Assembly (NCBI GenBank): GCA_037176885.1
Contig: JAWWNJ010000079.1
Location: forward strand, 496,001 to 560,000
From: Favolaschia claudopus
Taxonomy: Eukaryota > Basidiomycota > Agaricomycetes > Agaricales > Mycenaceae
DNA length: 64,000 bases
Reading direction: 5' to 3'
Shown here piece after piece: positions 12,465 through 24,058 of this stretch. Position numbers and translations under genes: made by a program. The notes beneath the pieces were generated by a model, which saw only the letters and a list, made by a program, of their open reading frames with translations, made no database searches and was not told the DNA's origin. The first letter of the stretch is position 1. Each line of letters opens with the position of its first letter.

Positions 12465-15400
12465 TCACTCCTCCATCCAGGTTCTCATCCCCGTATCACT
12501 CACCGGATCCGGCACCCCCGCGACATAATAATCCATCTCGCTCCCCAGCCTCTTCGTATTCGCCCTGGCAATATCCACCGGATTCGGCGTGCCGGCGAGA
12601 CGGGCGGCCCGTCGACGTTCATACGCCTCGCGCACGGCTTGGCGGATGGTTTCGATGCCATTGCGGACCTGCTCATGAGTATTGAAAAAAGGAGGAGCAC
12701 GAGGAAAACGAGTAGGGAGAGTCGAAAGCAGGGAATAAAAGATAAACAGGACACTCACATTCGCAGCAGCAGTCGTATAAATCGAATTCACCTCCTCCGG
12801 TGTCCACACCAGATTATACGACGAGCTGAACGGCGCAGTCGAAGGATCATACGTAGGCTACAACCCCAATCATCAACCCACACTCTCATTCAAGAGCAAT
12901 ATGTCTTGCACTTACATTCACAGCATTCTAAATCGCAACATCCCATTCGTAAGCACGCCAATCAACGAAACCAAAACCGAAACCAAAACCGAAACCAAAA
13001 CCTACTCACCGGCAACAAAGCAAATAAACCAACAACACCTCCCTCCACGCCTGCGGCTGGTGTTTATCGTTATAAACCACACCCTCCCTCCCTTCAACCA
13101 CATTCTTCGGCACCCCATCCAAAATCTGGGCATACCTCCCAGCAAATCGCGCCTCCATCTCTTCAGGGGTGAGTTGTTTCGGGATTTTCTTGCCTTTCAA
13201 TTGCGCTGATCCATGAATGCGCTCATTACGGATGAGAAGAAATTGATGATACCTTTCTCTTTCTCTTCCGAATCCTCCGAATCAACCATCGGCAACGGCT
13301 CCAAATCCGCCAACTTCACGCGCGGGGTGAACACCAGCCCCTTCGTCGCGCCATACTCGTTGATCCTTTCGATAGCGGATCCTTTCTGGACGTCCGAAGA
13401 AGCGTCGAAGAGAATCATCACGTCGACATCTCGTGCGGGCTGTGCGTGCGGCCGTCAATACAATAGTTGCAAGCAAAGCACAATTTACGAAGTGCATGAT
13501 TCTGATTCTGAAGAGCGATTGAACAGCAGAGAGAAACTCACATGCAAAAACACATGCGCCGGCAAATTATTCGCCATCCCCGAATCAACCAAATGAAGCC
13601 TCGGCGCGTTCTCGAATCCGTTCCCTCGATGGGGCGCCTTTTCTGCACCGAAGAACGGGTTGGCTTGATTCCTAAGTACAAGAATGAGAATCAGAACGCG
13701 AAAGGAAGACAGCGGCCAGCGACTAGTAGACGCACCCAGCATGCACGGGATTCACATTATCAATCCGATCCATCGCATGGTCCCCCGCGTGTTTGCTCAG
13801 CTTCTGCGTCACATCTACATCTCCCGTTCAATATTTATTCCATTAGAAATACTTGGAGAAATAGAAAGAGAAGGAGCGAACGCACGTCTAACAACCCCAC
13901 CAACCCAATTCTGTGGCAAATTCCTCCACAACGTCCCCAAGAACGCGCTCAACGGTGCCGCAGGCGCTGCGGTCGCGACTCCTAATAGGAGAGCGAGGGA
14001 ATATTCGGGGAGGAATTGCGTGGAGAGGCCGGATTTGAAGTGGCGGCCGAAAGCTGCGTGCAAAATTAGAATTAACGTGGATATGGGAAGAAAAATTGAT
14101 TAAGATATAAGGGAATGAGACGGAGGAATTGATGAGTTGTGAGTGAGAGAAGAGAAAAACACGCACCCCAAGTAGGCACCCACCCCTGCAACTCCTCGCT
14201 CCCCAGCTCGACGGGGTTGATCTCGAACCACTGCCACCACGCGTCTCTGTCTTCTGTTTGTTGTTTTCTAAATGCGCGACGTTCATTATCAGTAGTCAGT
14301 GAGGGAGGGATGGAGGGAGAATGTGGGTGCGAACGAGGAACGCGGTGGCAAACGAAAATTTAACTAAACGAGAAGGAGAAGACAACTCACCCATCGACCC
14401 TCTCCGACTCCTCGAACGCCTCCTCATCTGACTTCCAATCATGCCACGGGCGTTCGTGCCGCACGGCGGTCAGCTGGTTTCGTATATCATATTATGCTCG
14501 AGTTCATTCGTTCGCCGAGGAGAGAGAAAAGTTAAAACGCACGATAGGCCACGCCTCCCTCCCCGCCTCCAACCCCCCATTCGTATACGCCCTACTCCAT
14601 ATCAGAGAAGCCCTGCAAATTTCGTTCTTCCAAATCTCTTCGATGCAGGGAGGGAGACGTACGGATCGACTTTGCCTTTGCCGTTCTCCTTCCCGCCCTT
14701 CCCGTCCCTCTTCTCCCCGTTAGCCTTCTCATTCCCAATCTTGACGTCGCCCCCAACCAACCAATAATACGCGCTCGTCATCGTCGAATACAAATCGATG
14801 ATGCATACCTCCGGGCCGTACCTACATATGAAAATCAAATCAGCACTGTGTCTTCCACAAAAAACACGACAAACGCACCTCTCCTTCCCAACCAACGGCC
14901 CCACCAACGCCTTTACCCCGCCCTCCGCGCGCGCGACGCGGTTGACGCCCGCCGCGCTGAGGGGGTGCGTCCCCGCGAGGCGGGCGAAGTGGGCGAGGGT
15001 TTCGCGGGGGGTTGGGGTGCGGGCGGGGTGCGGGGTTTGGGTCTTGGTTTCAGCTTCGACACTAGGGGTTTCGAATTCGGTAGCGGGAGGGGCGGAGCTT
15101 GGACTTGGATTTGGATTGGGAGGGAGGGTGTACAGTGCGGCTGCGGGGTTGATTTACATAATCAACTATCAAGAAACAGGAAGTGGAACACGACGAGGGA
15201 GAGAACGAGGAAGGAGACGAGGGGAAGGAGGAGGAGGAGGTGGAGGAAGAGAACGAGGAAGAGAACGAGGAAGACAAAGATGAGAAGCCGACTCACCGAT
15301 CCCCCAACACGCGCCGGAGACGCCCGCGAGGTAGGTGATGTTGGGGTATAGCTCGAGGTCTTGGAGGGCGATTATAGTTGCGAGCAAGCCTCTGTATAAT

Positions 15401-16081
15401 AGCGCATGATTATATAAGCAGGCTGGGGAGGGAAAGCGAAGAGAAGAAGTGGACGTACAAATTGGCGCGCATCCCTCCGCCGCTTCCTCCCAATGCGATC
15501 TAGAACCAACCACAATCAATTATGATTCGACTCAGCAAGCATGATTGAGAATACACACGATGGGCACATCCCGCTCATCCACCACCTCCTGCCCCTCAGC
15601 CAACGCCAAAAATTCAACCAAACTCCCACTCTTCGCGATCCGCCGCACACGCGCGTTGAGGAACCCGAGCTCTTCCGCGCTCAGGGCGTTGCACCGGCGT
15701 AGATGCGCTGTGTCGTTGGTGTGTGGATTCAGAGAGAGCAAGCCTGAGGGGTCTTCGGTGGAGGGGTGTGTGATGGTGATGGAGGAGAGGGAGAGGGCGT
15801 GCGAGAGGGAGGTGGTTAGTTTCGAGAACGCTGTGAGTGGGAAGGAAGAATTCAGTGTGTGATAAGTGAAAGAGTTGAGTGGGCGTAGGAGACGCACCTC
15901 CGCTGAGGCTATGTCCCGCCGTTTCTTTCTCTTTCTCCTTACAATTATCTTTATCCTCGTCTTTCGTAGTTTCCTCAGCGTCGGCACCCTGCCAGAAATA
16001 CGCCCGCCCATCGATATCTTTCTCGGTGTCGAGCCCGCGAAAGGCCGTAGTTGGTGAGTCGGTGCGGTCAGGGGTGGTCAT
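12465..16081 (-). CDS. cPLA2/lysophospholipase-type (patatin-like) lipase
   Basis: Start ATG at 16081 (MTTPDRTDSPTTAFRGLDTE), stop at 12465, with about ten exons. The hallmark segments of the lysophospholipase catalytic domain are present. The oxyanion-hole loop is IALGGSGGGMRANL (near 15480-15500). The nucleophile elbow is GVSGACWG (near 15310-15345), with the serine in G-x-S-G. The catalytic aspartate segment is LVDSGMANNLPAH (near 13550-13600). Other exons give RYGPEVCIIDLYSTM, WWQWFEINPVELGSEELQGW and a C-terminus ending in DTGMRTWMEE. The expected activity is hydrolysis of acyl chains from (lyso)phospholipids by a Ser/Asp dyad. No signal peptide is visible, so it is more like cytosolic cPLA2 than secreted phospholipase B. 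The Asp lies in D-S-G rather than the common D-G-G. A hydrophobic open frame at 16182-16571 upstream might be an unrecognised first exon. The gene diverges from the ChaC gene with about 520 bp between starts. Confidence 0.8.
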
Positions 16082-16601
16082 GGTGGTCCGAATGAAAAAG
16101 ACTTGGAAGGGTAACCAATCAAACGGTGGACGTTGGACGGGCAGACGGGATCGGAGGAAGCTGCCTGTACGCGAACGTGCGTCAAGATCCCGAAGATTGA
16201 TCGCGCAGGTTCAACCAGCGGTAGAAGCGAATGGGTGGTGTCGCTGAAGCAGTAATACTGATACTAGGATATACATGCTGTTGAAAAGAAAATGAGCTCC
16301 ATCTTACCAGAAGACTACAGACCCGAGCAGAAGGTGTCGGATTACTTACCAATTTATACCAAACAGGATTCAGAGTGAAGTTCCTGCCTTCCAGTGGCGT
16401 TCGCATGACACGGGACAGTGAGGTATTCGTCAACAACCCATGTAGGTATTCTTGAGGAGGATCCATGGGCAGAACAAGGAACGAAAGGAGGGCGACAGGT
16501 GGGAGAGGACAAGAGGTGAGTGTGACGTGACGTGACATTTCGCGTTGTTGACACAAGGCAGTGCTCGGCATACTCCGATTGCACCTCTGTCAGCTTCCAC
16601 C

Positions 16602-17901
16602 ATGTCCGCGCCATTCGTCGTCTTCGGCTACGGGTCCCTCATATTCAAGGTTCTTTTCCCTAAGCCACTCCCTCTTATCGCACTCATCTCTTAATCCTCT
16701 TTGCAGCCGCCGCCGAACGTTGTCGCGCAAGGTAATGTGCTGTTTTTTCCCGATAAATTTATTCGGGCGGTGAATGAAGAGGATTCGTGCAGCCCCAGGA
16801 TTCCTCAAAGGATACGTACGTCGCTTCGCACAGGAATCTCATGACCATCGCGGTACACCGGAAGTCAATTCAATTTCTTGAGCCGTCATTCTAATATTCA
16901 CAATCACTTCTCTGATCAGAAACCGGGTCGGGTCGTGACGCTTGTCCACAAGGAAGATTGGGACTTATTCTCAAACGCCGTCAGTCTCTCTTCCAACCTT
17001 CACGGCGATAGCCTGACTCCTGATCTCAGGATCCTTTCCCCGATGAGGACACCGTCTGGGGTATATACTTTCTCTTTTCGAGTCTTCCTACTACTATCGA
17101 TTGATCCCACTTTCGCCAGGCATCGCATACACAATCGACCCAGAATTCGAAGCAGATGTACGAGCGTACCTTGGTAATCACTTTTTCTCTCACTCTTGCT
17201 GGAATTGACATTCCCAGACTATCGGGAAAAGGTAGTTATCTACCTCTTCTCATTCTGTGTTCCCTGAGTTGATTATTTATTGACGTGAATTAGGACGGCT
17301 ACACAATGGAAACAATCCCGATCTACAACATCGTCGATGGCGTCGAAACCGTGATTTTTTCAAGGGTAAGTGACCCTATTTTCGATAACATTCACTCAGA
17401 CTTAGACTTCTTACTAGGCTTTTGTACGTGGAATTTATCACCCACCTTCCGAGCTTGATTGATCCCTGGGTAGTGCTACGTCGGACGCAAAGATAATCCG
17501 TCCTTCAGTCAGCTTTGGAAATTCCTTTTACTCCAATTCGTCCCATCTCATCTCATTCCGTCATTCTGCAGTTGGCTCAGAGCCCCTCCCAGCTCTCGCC
17601 AACCGAATATGGCTATCTGTTGGCCCTTCCGGTCCCAACAAGGTATGTGCCGCGATTTTCGATTCATACTTATATGCGTACTGATTCCCGTCTAATTTGT
17701 CGTTTTATTTTAGGAATACCTATACAACCTCGCCAACGCAGTCCGCGAACTGTCACCCGAATCTTACGACAAGCATTTGTTTGCGTTGGAGGTGCGTCCC
17801 TGGATCCGAATTGTGAGCTGTCTTCGACTGAATGTCGGGTATAGGAACTGGTGAAGGCATTAGACGAGAAGAATAGATCTTCTGTTCCGCCTTTGCATTA
17901 A
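16602..17901 (+). CDS. ChaC-type glutathione-specific gamma-glutamylcyclotransferase
   Basis: The spliced product of about 205 residues begins MSAPFVVFGYGSLIFK. It carries the GYGSLI substrate-binding loop of the ChaC/GGCT fold. It continues VRRFAQESHDHRGTPEKPGR, then VVTLV, then VWGIAYTIDP and YLDYREKDGYTMETIPIY. The REK glutamate of this last segment corresponds to the catalytic Glu of the family. The rest is CYVGRKDNPSFIGSEPLP and a C-terminal LYNLANAVRELSPESYDKHL. The predicted reaction splits glutathione into 5-oxoproline and Cys-Gly in the cytosol. There are at least nine short exons, with a stop at 17899-17901. A 6-nt exon (17418-17423, Ala-Phe) appears to lie between two introns of 52 and 50 nt; skipping it keeps frame. 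Family assignment is firm, exon ends are approximate. Confidence 0.88.
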
Positions 17902-18336
17902 TTGCACACATGTCTTTCCCTCGAATGTGACAGCATATATTCGCCTGTTTTGTCGGGGTTCAGTTTGCCAAGTGAAAGTGGTGAGTATCTGTGCATCTTT
18001 ACAAGCGCAGGTTCATTCAATCTCCCTGACACACTGGAAGTTGGTCCCTGACGCTGAGTCGGTTATCAGTCGAAAATATGCCTTTCTCTTCTCGTGTTGA
18101 TGAGTACGCCAAATAAATATCCCACGTCCAGCGTTCACTGGGTACAATTTCTTCGACTCAACAGCAGAAGCAAGTCGACGTCAAGCCAAAATAGCTTCGC
18201 TGAATGTTGGAATCAATCCAGCTCAGCTTTCCTTGACGTCTTCGTATTTCTTAGCTTTTCAATTCATCTAGAATGGTTTAAAGACTGTGAGGCTGTAATC
18301 GGTGCATCGGATGCCCTCAGATACCTGTTCGCCATT
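17902..18336. other. Spacer upstream of the cysteine-rich protein gene
   Basis: About 435 bp with the 3' flank of the ChaC gene and the upstream region of the secreted cysteine-rich gene. I see nothing coding. Confidence 0.4.
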
Positions 18337-18822
18337 ATGAAACTCAACCCCTCCCTTGCGTCGGTAGTCGTTCTTATTAGCGTCGTTACACCGATGTACG
18401 GCACACCGTTTACCAACGCTACGCTCGACACTCGACAATGTGCCCCCGCTGCAGTAAGCTGCGACGGGAGGGCGTGCTGTGCCGGACTGTTCTGCTCGCT
18501 TACTGCGCCGCGGGTATGTTGCTGTTTTAATCATCTTCTTTGACTTGACTGAAACGTGGTGCATCTGCTTCCAGGTCTGCTCCCAATGCATCGGAAGCGC
18601 GGGCATCTGTTCAGGGATTCCTTGCTGTGCGGGGCTTTCGTGTGGATTGAAGACTCGGGTACGTACTCATACACTACCAGTCCGCATTCAATGTCATCTC
18701 GTGTCTCGTCTGTTCGGAATAACTAGACATGCGGAGCATGTATCCCAGCGGGACGCGCGGGATGCAGTGACCATCCCTGTTGTTTGGGCAGTTTGTGTGG
18801 TACCGACGTATGTGATCAGTAA
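18337..18822 (+). CDS. Small secreted protein with three knottin-like modules
   Basis: Three phase-0 exons (18337-18513, 18575-18658, 18727-18822) encode 118 residues. Residues 1-22 form a signal peptide (MKLNPSLASVVVLISVVTPM, then YG). The mature part holds 18 cysteines in three modules of six. Each module follows C-x6/7-C-x4-C-C-x4-C-x4/7-C, the spacing of inhibitor-cystine-knot (knottin) folds. Modules are separated by two-residue linkers (SQ, GA), and each intron falls one residue before the sixth cysteine of a module. The middle exon is symmetric (0-0), so a module could be added by exon duplication. I do not know its function. Candidates are an effector-like, protease-inhibitor-like or antimicrobial secreted peptide. 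An ATG-proximal stop in all upstream frames was not checked, but this start gives the only signal peptide. Confidence 0.75.
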
Positions 18823-19734
18823 TTGGCAATTTGCGCCTTTTCCTTCAATGGTTCTCATGGCTCTACAGGATTTTTGTCATTGAGCAGAAGGAACGCAGAC
18901 ATGTCAGCTGATATCTAGTAGTTCATTTATCATTGATCGAATATGTACATCGAATGCATCGACATTCGGCAGAACATGAACCCGCCCACTCTACATCCTT
19001 GGAACTCTCAGTATTGAGCCAAAGCGCCAAAAATCTATCCAACGCTTGCATATCCATGTCGACAATTCCTTCAATCTGAATCGTCACTAGACCAATCCAT
19101 CGACCCCTCTGAATCAAGCTGAATTCCTCGCCAAGTCGCGTGCGCAAGTTCCGTTTCCTCCTCGAGTGGCGACCTAACCCGCTCAAGATCAACCCGCATT
19201 CCCTCTTCGACGAGTACACCAACAGCGCGATAGTCCTCGTGGCTGAGCTCGTGGATCTGCGTAGGAGACCCATACGCGGTGGTCAGTGTAAAAGACGCGA
19301 GTTGCTGCCTCCGAGCGTGCAACATTGCAATCAGCGAACTAAACCAGTCTGGCGCAGGCCAGAATCCGGGATGTTTGATGGAGAGCGAGGTTAATTTCGG
19401 TAGGCAATATTCGAAGGGGTTTTCGCGTAAAATGCTGATTAGGATGTCCTGGCAGTGTTCGCCGTCCAGAACTTCCAGAGTCCGAACGGAAGGGAGGAGA
19501 TCAACGAGGGCGATCATGGTGTCTCGCGACCAGCCGTTGTTGAGCTCGAACACGGAGAGGAAGAAATGCTCGAGGGGAGGGGACGATCGTTTCAGGAATG
19601 AGAGGAGGATCTGCTCGTGCTTGTCGTCCGTATCTCTAACGAGTATTCCGAGGTGCGTGAGCGACGGCAGCGTAAGCCACTCCAGAAGGCGTGCCCCGTC
19701 GTATTTCAGAGCCAGAATGTCTAGTTTGGTCAAA

Positions 19735-19743
19735 CTGGTGTGG
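19735..19743. repeat. Left target site duplication of the MULE MITE
   Basis: CTGGTGTGG, identical to 20389-20397. In the F-box gene this is the codon run for Ala-His-Thr-Ser read on the minus strand. The element was therefore inserted into a coding exon. Confidence 0.85.
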
Positions 19744-20388
19744 GAGTATATATCAGATTCGTATGATAGTAGGATTGAGATCCGCGTTCCAAGTTCGTAG
19801 GATTTGATGAGAAAACTGCAAATTTCGTAGGATAGACTAATTTAGAATACCAATTTGCGCAAGTACATTGATCAGCGGGAAATTGGACTGTACAGCCGGA
19901 TTCGGTACTGCGGCATCACTTGTTCCGTAGTTTGCGCGAAGGGGACCGATCATTCGCGGCCCTCCCCTCCCTCGCTGCGCTCGGGGGGTCCCCCGAACCG
20001 TGCCGCTCAGATCGGCACTCTAAAGCCTCGTTCGCGCGGATCACTATGTCTTTCACCCTAACCCTAACCTGTCGGGGCGGTATTACACTGTTGATTTCCG
20101 GAGTTAGGGCGCGCTCCGCTTGCCCTAACTCCTCGGCATGAGGTTTGTTTTGGCCTTCGGCAGTCCCTGTTCCGTGTCGGCACCGTCGTGGGCCAGAGTT
20201 TTAGTGCTCTAACTCTCTGATGGCTTAAAGCTGACCTTTCCATTTGTTACATGTGCTATCGGAGCTCAATATGGCAAAAGATGCTGTAATATAAGGCAAT
20301 CCTACGAACTTGTCAGTTTTCCCATCACATCCTACGAACTTGGCACGTCGATCCCAATCCTATAATCATACGAATCTGCCTGGGGCTC
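19744..20388. mobile_element. Mutator-like (MULE) MITE inside an F-box gene
   Basis: The element is 645 bp. It has 90-bp terminal inverted repeats (19744-19833 and 20299-20388) that align without gaps at about 80 percent identity by hand count, both beginning GAG. It is flanked by an exact 9-bp duplication CTGGTGTGG (19735-19743 and 20389-20397). Long inverted repeats starting with G plus a 9-bp duplication are the marks of Mutator-like elements. The interior has no credible transposase frame, so it is non-autonomous. Inside are two CCCTAA units (about 20054-20068), a GC-rich stem near 19960-19995, and a perfect 11-bp arm inverted repeat GGAGTTAGGGC (near 20100-20132). Confidence 0.85.
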
Positions 20389-20397
20389 CTGGTGTGG
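20389..20397. repeat. Right target site duplication of the MULE MITE
   Basis: CTGGTGTGG, identical to 19735-19743. It directly abuts the outer end of the right inverted repeat. Confidence 0.85.
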
Positions 20398-21668
20398 GCC
20401 ATGTGCATGAGAGACTCAGTCATCCGGGTGGAATATTGTCCAGATGACTTGAGGAGTCCGAAGGACTCGAGATGCGGGGCGCATTGTAAAGCCTGTAATA
20501 CGGCGTCCGCTTGCAGCTGTTTGAAACCATCTTTTGGATGATCGTCGAGCACCCAAATGGTTCGCAGAGCGGGGAACTCGGTACCGAGGGTGAAGAGCTC
20601 GAGGTATCGGGGCGATTCCATCTCGAGCTCGCGTAAATGATGCGCTCGGGCAGTCAACGTACGCAGGAGCTGTGCATCCGGATTCCCTGGTCCTGAGAGC
20701 GCGAGGTAAAGCGGAGTTTCCTTCCCCCGCTTCAGCCAGGTATTGAAATACTGCAAAAAGTCTGAGGTGATCTCGGAAGGGATAGTGACATTGAGATTCG
20801 TCCAGAGTTCGGGTGTACCGAGCGCGATTTCCGTCCAAAGCGTGCATATGTTGAGGAATTGGAGCGGGGCAGATAAGGTAGAGTAAGCTTCTTCGCGAGG
20901 CGGAAGACAGTTGCGGAGTATGCTCGAGGACATTTCGAGGGGAAGCCGCGCCATTGGATCGCGATAGTTGTTGATCTGCCGCTGAATTTGACCTTTGGTA
21001 CGTCGGAGACCATGTAGAAGCGTTTCATGGCGCTCGATGTCGGCTTCGACATTGGTGAGCTGAGCCTCAAGGTTGGCGAGAGCGTCAATTTCGGTCATGA
21101 TGGATGAAGCAGAATAAGAAAGGCAGTCACTGATCGGCAGTTGAGGTGGTAATTGGCGGTGAATTGGCGTACGGGACATGAAGGGAAGGAGAAAGCCTTT
21201 TGATGGTCACAATAACGCTCCGCGTCACAATCACCGAGTGCTCCGGCAACTTCCGAAGTCGCTTGCCGTCCTCCGTCATGTCCTCCCCGCGCAAAGCGCT
21301 ATGTTCTCTTCGCGAATATCTCCTGGGAACCGAAGTTCATGTTTGGAAGCTTCAGTAAATGATGTGCACCGGGTTCTGGCCGGCTCTTCGTGCGGTACTC
21401 GTGACTCGTGAGTTTGGGATTGTATCAAAGATTTTCATTCTTTCAACGCACAGTTTAGACATGCTCAAGCACTTGTGCCAAGAAGTCAACTCAACCCCAA
21501 CCTCTACGACCCTCGCTGCCTCGCGCCAGTATCACCCCTAACCCCACGACGGAAACTCCGTGATTACAATGATCACGCAATTCGAATGCCGTAGCTTGGG
21601 CCGCAAACGGCTTTCACAGAATATATGACCGCCGCTCGAAACGGCGCATTTTTCGCCTTCCTCGACTG

Positions 21669-24058
21669 ATGGACGCGGAGAGAGCTCAGGAAAATGGCTT
21701 TGAATCCCAGGTCGGCGAAAAAACTCATGAAGAACTACATCACCCCGGCAGCGACGCAACGAATCTCGACGAGAGTGCGATCTTGACGGGTAAAAAATTC
21801 GCTGTGGTCTTTGGTGCAATGTGCGTCGTCTTTCCATTCATATCTTTCATGGCTCGAATATTCCTTCTCAGGTTGTTGGCCGTTCTTTTGATCGCATTAG
21901 ACGAAACAATTCTCGGTGAGTTGGCATGCACGAGATAGAAGTCTCATTCATTTAAAGTTGATTATCTCAGCAACTGCACTACCCCGCATTGCTTCGGTTA
22001 GTCTATGCTTAAAAAACTCCTCCGCCCCCGACGAATCTTATTCGTCTCTCAGGAGTTCAACTCGTTCACACTCCAAGGCTGGGTTGCCACCTCTTTCGTT
22101 CTCTCGCACAGTGCGTCCTTCGTTTTCTTTCCTTCCAGCTCTCTATCTCACAGTGTCCAGCCGTATTTCTCCTACTCTACGGCCAACTCCTCCGCATCTT
22201 CTCAGCAAAATGGGTCATCCTCACCTCCATCACCATCTTCGAAGCAGGCTCGCTCCTATGCGGGGTATCGCAAAATATCGATCAGTTGATTGCGGGGAGA
22301 ACGGTATCTGGAGCCGGAGCGGCTGGTATACGTGCGTCAATCGCATTCATCCATCCTTCTTCGTTTGGAATAGTATTTTGACTGCATTTTCGCAGTAATC
22401 TCCAGCATCCAGATCATATCTCAAGTAACTCGCCTTGAGGACCGACCGACTTTGTTCGCTATGGCCGGTGTGGTTTTCGCCGTGTCTGCCATTATCGGGC
22501 CCTTGATTGGAGGCGCGTTTACTGACCATGTATTCTTTCGTTGTTACAACGCAAGTCGTTCCATCGCTGATTTGACCCCGACAGGTTTCTTGGAGGTGGT
22601 GTTTCTACGTCAGTTCCCTTCATTCTGTCGCGGATACATACTGCTGCTGAACAACAAATGCAGATCAACCTCCCCATCGGAGGCGTCTCACTACTCGCTA
22701 TCATATTCCTCCTTCGAGCCTCTCCTCCCCTTGGCTCGGACGCCACCAAACCCTCGCCAAGAGAACTCTTAGCGCAGGTAGCGCAAATCGACTTCATCGG
22801 CGCAATATTAGTTTCCGCGTCGGTGACCACCGTCGTTCTCGCACTACAATGGGGTGGGAATACAAAGCCTTGGGGTGACAGCGCTGTCATAATCGTGCGT
22901 AGGCTCGACCCACGTAACTCCTATTCGTCGCTGAACGATTCGTCGGTTGTGCAGAGTCTTGTATTCTCGGCGGTCTTGTTTGTGATTTTCTTGGGGTGGG
23001 AGATGTATTTGGGTGAGAGGGCAATGACGCCGTTGGGCATTCTGCATTCGCGATCCATGTGCGTGTTGGGCTTTTCCCAAGTCAACAAGTCTTTGGCTGA
23101 CTGAGTGAATTTAGATACGGAATCCTGGCGTACTGCTTCCTCAATCGTTTCGCCATTTTGGTCTACTCGTATGTGAGTGCTTTTTTGCATTCTTCCTACT
23201 CCTCCGTTCTTATTCGGCGTCAGTATATTCCGATATTCTATCAAGCCGTTCGGTAAGAAAATTCTGCGGTTCAATTGACACTCTAATCAACTCATTGTAA
23301 TGTAAAACAGGCACCATAGCGCTACAAAATCGGGCATCGACATTCTGCCCCTGATGCTCGCGCAGGTCTTAACCATCGTCGTAGCCGGTCAAGTGGTGTC
23401 CAAGACGGGTCGTTAGTACGTTATGAACTAATTTGCTCGGACCAAGCAACATAGCTTGATGTTCTGCTTATTCTCCCAGCTGGCACGTCCTCCTCATCGG
23501 ACCCATATTCCTCGGTCTCGGTGCCGGGCTACTATACACCGTCAACGCCACCTCCCCTTCCTCCAATATCGCCGGCTTCCAAATCCTCCTCGGCATCGGC
23601 ATGGGAATGGGCGTGCAGAATTCGCTGCTCGCAATTCAGTGCGTTTCTCTTCATACCCTCCTTCGTGCTCGTCATTCATCTTTTGTTATTTCTAATGCAG
23701 AACCGAATTCATCGACAATCCCAACCTCCTCGGTCAAGCAACCGGACTCGCCACCTTCGCGCAATTCCTTGGCGGTACACTCGGCCTTGGGATAGCTGAA
23801 CCCATCCTCGCTTCCGAGCTCGGGAAATATCTCTTGAGGTATGCACCGGACGCGCCGGTCGCTGTTGTAAGGCAGGCACCGACTGCGATATACACTGACC
23901 TTCCTGCGGCGATGATTCCGGGGGTAGTGCATGCGTATACCGATAGTTTGCGGCTTGTGTTCGTCCTCGGTGTGCCTGTGGCTGGGTTGGCGTTGGTAGC
24001 GGGGTTGTTCATTGAGAATCTGCGCCTCGAGAAGACTGCGACCGAGTCAAGCTCGTAG
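21669..24058 (+). CDS. MFS drug:H+ antiporter (DHA type)
   Basis: Start ATG at 21669 (MDAERAQENGFESQVGEKTH), a hydrophilic cytosolic N-terminus. Many membrane segments follow across about ten exons. Recognisable family motifs are LLAVLLIALDETILATALPR (TM1 and motif D region), FTLQGWVATSFVLS, QLIAGRTVSGAGAAGI, the antiporter motif C region AVSAIIGPLIGGAFTDH, and the junction exon VSWRWCFY followed by INLPIGGVSLLAII. The C-terminal half has IFYQAVRHHSATKSGIDILP, LLGIGMGMGVQNSLLAIQTE and LLGQATGLATFAQFLGGTLG. The layout fits the 14-TM DHA2-like exporters of fungal toxins and drugs. It would sit in the plasma or vacuolar membrane. The stop is at 24056-24058. The nearby F-box genes do not suggest a pathway. 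It could serve the P450 cluster upstream, but this is speculation. Confidence 0.9.

Larger units (their letters stand above)
19071..21098 (-). pseudogene. F-box/LRR-like gene split by a MITE insertion
   Basis: The 5' half (start ATG at 21098; an upstream in-frame ATG lies at 21179) has an N-terminal coiled coil (LEAQLTNVEADIERHETLL) and an F-box-like helix set (DPMARLPLEMSSSILRNCL, then LNICTLWTEIALGTPELW). The 3' half (about 19735 down to 19071) supplies leucine-rich helices (LTKLDILALKYDG, LEWLTLPSLTHLGI) and the acidic tail ending SMDWSSDDSD. The two halves are separated by a 645-bp transposable element with a 9-bp target duplication. Removing the element and one duplication restores one frame (MAHT then SLTKLDIL). 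As it stands, translation runs into the element and stops about 20 codons later. The intact protein would be an SCF-type F-box adaptor. ILRNC replaces the IFTHC found in its relatives. Confidence 0.82.

Noticed and set aside
12210..13172. 320-codon plus-strand open frame
   Set aside because: It is antisense to well-supported exons of the cPLA2-like gene and has a composition typical of a shadow frame.
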